Assembly: GCA_027493525.1 (NCBI GenBank)
Contig: JAOSKN010000002.1
Coordinates: 1,459,326-1,523,325 of the forward strand
DNA length: 64,000 nt
From: Planctomycetota bacterium
GTDB lineage: Bacteria; Planctomycetota; SZUA-567; H5-PLA8
Direction of reading: 5' to 3'
Shown: positions 61,460 to 64,000 of the stretch, piece after piece
How positions within the stretch are numbered: the first letter of the stretch is position 1
Layout: each line of letters begins with the position of its first letter
The notes under the pieces: model-generated
Told to the model about the DNA's origin: nothing
Databases searched by the model: none
What the model saw: the letters and a program-made list of their open reading frames with translations, nothing else
Program-made: the position numbers and the translations under genes

Positions 61460-62278
61460 TCAAACCGGCCCCCCGCGGCGCAGCCTGAAGACGCGCGCGA
61501 TGGCGAGCACGATCAACGCGGCCAGGACCATGATCAGCGAGACGGCCACCGCGGCCTCGATGTTGCCGACGGACAGCTCCAGGAAGACCGTCGTGGGCAG
61601 GACTTCAGTGCGCATGCGGGTGGCGCCGGCGAAGACCAGGATCGGCCCGAACTCGCCCAGCGAACGCGCCCAGGCCAGCGTTGCCGCCGAGAGCACGCCG
61701 CGCCGGGCTTCCGGCAGCACCACGCGCCAGAAGGCCTCTCCGCGCGAGCAGCCCAGGGTCAGCGCGACCTGCTCGCGGCGCGGGTCGAGCTGGTCGAAGG
61801 TGACGCGCATCGTCCGCACCGCGAAGGCGCAGGCGACCATGAACTGCGCGAGGATCACCGCAGGGATCGCGAACGTCACCGGGAAGACGCGTTCGAGCGC
61901 GCGCCCGATGGGCAACTGAAACACGATCAGCAGGCCCAGCCCGATCACCAATGGCGGGAGCACGATCGGGATGTCCAGCACGGCATCGACGAGATTCTTG
62001 CCGGGAAACTTGTGCCGCGACATCAGGTAACCGACGGGAATCGCCACCCACAGCGCAAGGATCGTGGTGAGCGCGCAGGAGAGCAGGCTGAGCTTGATCG
62101 CGTAGCGGATCTCTTCGTTGCCCAACGCGCGCCACAGATGCCCCGGCGTGGTGAAGGTGGCCATCGCATAGAGCAGCGTGAGGATCATCAGGACGTAGGC
62201 GCCGCTAAGCACGAGCATGCCCGCGTAGAAAGGGGAGTCGGCAGGCACTATGTGGGTGGGTTCGGCGCGGGCGCTCAC
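61460..62278 (-). CDS. Oxyanion ABC transporter permease (ModB/TupB-like)
   Basis: 272 residues with six predicted membrane helices and the EAA loop QVALTLGCSRGEAFWRVVLP followed by GEFGPILVFAG, as in ModB and TupB. Start GTG 62278 is preferred because its GTGA overlaps the stop of the binding-protein gene by four bases and GGAG lies five bases upstream; a longer start at 62296 is open. It forms the membrane pore for the binding protein upstream and the ATPase downstream. Confidence 0.88.
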   Translation of the reverse strand: MSARAEPTHIVPADSPFYAGMLVLSGAYVLMILTLLYAMATFTTPGHLWRALGNEEIRYAIKLSLLSCALTTILALWVAIPVGYLMSRHKFPGKNLVDAVLDIPIVLPPLVIGLGLLIVFQLPIGRALERVFPVTFAIPAVILAQFMVACAFAVRTMRVTFDQLDPRREQVALTLGCSRGEAFWRVVLPEARRGVLSAATLAWARSLGEFGPILVFAGATRMRTEVLPTTVFLELSVGNIEAAVAVSLIMVLAALIVLAIARVFRLRRGGPV

Positions 62279-63819
62279 GGTTGCTCCGCCAGCCATTGCA
62301 TCCCGATCTGCTCGAAACGCGCTTTCGTCTCCGGCGCGAGGATCGCGCGCAGCAGCCTGCGCGCCAGGTATTTGTGATTGGAATCCTTCGCCACGGCGAA
62401 CGGCTGGGTCGCGAGCGCTTCCGGCAGGTCAAGGTCCACCAAGTCCAAGTGCTGCTCCAGGATTTCCGGGTTACTCGCCACGTTGCTGCGGTAAACAACG
62501 ATCGCGTCGAGCGCGCCGGTGCGCAACTGGTTGACCAGCATGTGCCCGGCGTCGACGTGCACGACCGTGTTGCCCGCCGCGTACACCTTGCCGCGCTCTC
62601 CGGTCTTGATCAACAATTCGTCGGTCAGCTTGCCCAGCGCGGAATTGACCGGGTGCGCCAGTCCGAGCTTCTGCCCAGGCCGCGCAAGGTCCGCTAGCGA
62701 ACGGAAGCCGAGCGGATTGCCCTTTTTCACGACGAGCACCATGTCGTTGCGCGAGATCGTGACCGCCGCCTCGAACCAGTCGCGCACCTGCTCCATATAG
62801 GAGAGGTCGCAGGAGAAGTATGCGTCCGGGAATGCGCCAGGCGTCTCGACCGCTTTCATGCCCTTCATCTGCGAGACGAGAATCCCGCACCCGTTGTAGT
62901 TGATCGCCACGTCCACGCCCTCGCGCTTCTCAAAGCGCTTGACGGTCTCCTCGATGCCCGGCTTGAGCATCGCGCCGCTGAAGAGGTTGAGCTTGGGGCG
63001 TTCCGCCCAGTCGTCGGCATCGGGAGGCGGCTTGAATCCGTGCTTCGCGAAGACGAATCCTCCCTTGTCGCGCGCGGTGAGGAAACGCGCGAAATGCAGG
63101 GCCGCGGCCGGTTGTGTCGTGCGTGCAAGTACCATAAGCGTTATGCCCACCTCCGCACTCCTCAGCTCGGGAACCTCCACGCCTTCCAGGCCCGAGTATT
63201 GCGGGATCAGCGCATCCCAGATTACCCCCGCTTCGGCGGCCCCCAGAGACACCGCTTGCGCGGCTTCGTTTACGGTTCCAACGGTGGACACTTTCGCCGC
63301 GTAGCGATCCTTTTGCCGCATCAGTTCACTCCACAACCCGGCCTGCTCGAAGCGCGTCTTGGCCAGCTTGCCGACGGAAGCCAGTTCGGGATTGGCCAGC
63401 ACGACCCTTACGTCCTCGCGCAGCAGATCTTGAATACTGCGCACGCCTTTAGGGTTGCCTTTCGCGACGGCAATAACCGGATGCATGAGCGCGACGGGCA
63501 GGTCCTCGGCCGCCAGCCCGTCCTTGCGCGCCAGCTCCAGGTAGGTCTCGTCGGCGGCGAGAAACAGATCTCCGCGATCGGGCACGGTCTTGAGCGTGTT
63601 CAAGAGCTTGCCCGAGCCCCCGAATTCGACCTGCACGGTGACGCCGTATTCCCGCTGGTACTCCTGGACGACATCCTGCACGGGCTTGGTCATGCCCGCG
63701 GCGCAATAGAAGGTCAGATTTCCGCCATGGCTCCCCGAGTGCTTCCAGGGGTTCCACAGCAACACGACCAGCAACCCGGCCGCGGCGACGGAGGCGAGGG
63801 CGAGCATCTTCAGCGACAT
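62275..63819 (-). CDS. Two-domain ModA/TupA-like substrate-binding protein
   Basis: 514 residues: a membrane anchor (about 3-22), then two ModA-like domains in one chain. Domain 1 (about 34-265) begins LTFYCAAGMTKPVQDVVQEY and domain 2 (about 275-510) begins LNLFSGAMLKPGIEETVKRF; both contain the phosphate-like anion-binding loop (AAGM / SGAM, then GGSG / GCGI). ModA proteins normally have one such unit of about 230 residues. The upstream partial ATPase ends in a one-base gap before ATG 63819, so all these genes form one operon. Confidence 0.87.
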   Translation of the reverse strand: MSLKMLALASVAAAGLLVVLLWNPWKHSGSHGGNLTFYCAAGMTKPVQDVVQEYQREYGVTVQVEFGGSGKLLNTLKTVPDRGDLFLAADETYLELARKDGLAAEDLPVALMHPVIAVAKGNPKGVRSIQDLLREDVRVVLANPELASVGKLAKTRFEQAGLWSELMRQKDRYAAKVSTVGTVNEAAQAVSLGAAEAGVIWDALIPQYSGLEGVEVPELRSAEVGITLMVLARTTQPAAALHFARFLTARDKGGFVFAKHGFKPPPDADDWAERPKLNLFSGAMLKPGIEETVKRFEKREGVDVAINYNGCGILVSQMKGMKAVETPGAFPDAYFSCDLSYMEQVRDWFEAAVTISRNDMVLVVKKGNPLGFRSLADLARPGQKLGLAHPVNSALGKLTDELLIKTGERGKVYAAGNTVVHVDAGHMLVNQLRTGALDAIVVYRSNVASNPEILEQHLDLVDLDLPEALATQPFAVAKDSNHKYLARRLLRAILAPETKARFEQIGMQWLAEQP

Positions 63820-63820
63820 G

Positions 63821-64000
63821 TCAGGCCTGCGCCGGGGCGGCCGCGCGTTCGGCCTCCAGGCGCCCCTCCTTCAGGGTCAGTTGGCGTGGCGCCTGTTCGG
63901 CGGCCCGCGCGTCGTGGGTCACCATCAGCACCGCGCCGCCGCCGGCCGCGAATTCCTTGAGGTGCTCGAAAACCGCGCGAGCATTGGCCTCATCCAGGTT
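63821..64000 (-). CDS. ABC transporter ATPase, C-terminal part only
   Basis: The reverse strand from the window edge reads NLDEANARAVFEHLKEFA and then GGGAVLMVTHDARAAEQAPR, followed by LTLKEGRLE and a stop at 63821-63823. The Walker B end (NLDE), the H-loop (VTHD) and the 'L-L-EGRLE' ending place it in the LolD/FtsE/MacB-like ATPase group. Only about 59 residues are visible. The stop lies one base before the start of the binding-protein gene. It is a different ATPase subclass from the one at 60604, so two transporters may share the operon. Confidence 0.8.
   Translation of the reverse strand, partial: NLDEANARAVFEHLKEFAAGGGAVLMVTHDARAAEQAPRQLTLKEGRLEAERAAAPAQA

Overview
ORGANISM. This is a GC-rich Gram-negative bacterial window, about two thirds GC by eye. 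It carries a type IV pilus operon, several outer-membrane secretins, ExbB/ExbD proteins, many TPR proteins, an active and a degenerate Hanks-type kinase, an FHA/sigma54 activator, carbohydrate-active enzymes and a membrane-bound sigma-factor fusion. This mix suggests Planctomycetota or a related PVC-type lineage, but no rRNA or ribosomal-protein gene is present to prove it. Three genes carry what looks like one extra base, so the sequence may be an uncorrected draft assembly.

LAYOUT. 1-8.35 kb, minus strand: the start of a DUF2344 (TIGR03936-type) gene, then pilM-pilN-pilO-pilP-pilQ, a type IV pilin, and a second pilM fused to a four-helix membrane domain. 8.6-9.6 kb: accA. 9.6-14.4 kb: an accessory island with a broken REP-associated transposase, three REP hairpins, a 226-bp REPIN-like element, an AIPR-family defence gene, and 1.1 kb of non-coding DNA holding 7-bp repeat arrays and two perfect CACGTG-centred palindromes that resemble parS. 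14.4-31.2 kb: endonuclease V, a sigma/anti-sigma-like membrane fusion, a TPR protein, a squalene/phytoene synthase, a DevC/DevB-like exporter pair, a pseudokinase, a HEAT-repeat membrane protein and ffh. 31.9-45.7 kb, plus strand: a long envelope locus of two paralogous secretins (terminator), a roughly 1380-residue TPR protein, a second TPR protein, ExbB/TolQ and two ExbD/TolR proteins (terminator). 45.9-52.7 kb, plus strand: FHA-GAF-AAA-Fis sigma54 activator, Ser/Thr kinase and GH42-like protein. 52.7-58.9 kb, minus strand: a giant membrane-anchored glycosidase-like protein and a parallel beta-helix protein. 59-64 kb, minus strand: a ThiF/MoeB enzyme, a MoaD/ThiS carrier and an oxyanion (molybdate/tungstate type) ABC transporter with a two-domain binding protein.

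HOW IT FITS TOGETHER. The Pil proteins should build a pilus, with PilM/N/O/P as the inner-membrane platform and PilQ as the outer-membrane pore. The 31.9-45.7 kb locus reads as a second envelope machine that pairs secretins and periplasmic TPR scaffolds with a proton-driven ExbB/ExbD motor. Its composition is the best candidate here for an undescribed system. The adjoining FHA/sigma54 activator and kinase could form a phosphorylation-controlled switch for it or for the neighbouring glycosidases. The last region pairs oxyanion uptake with sulfur-carrier chemistry, as expected for pterin cofactor assembly. All functions are inferred from motifs and family knowledge; no database search was run.
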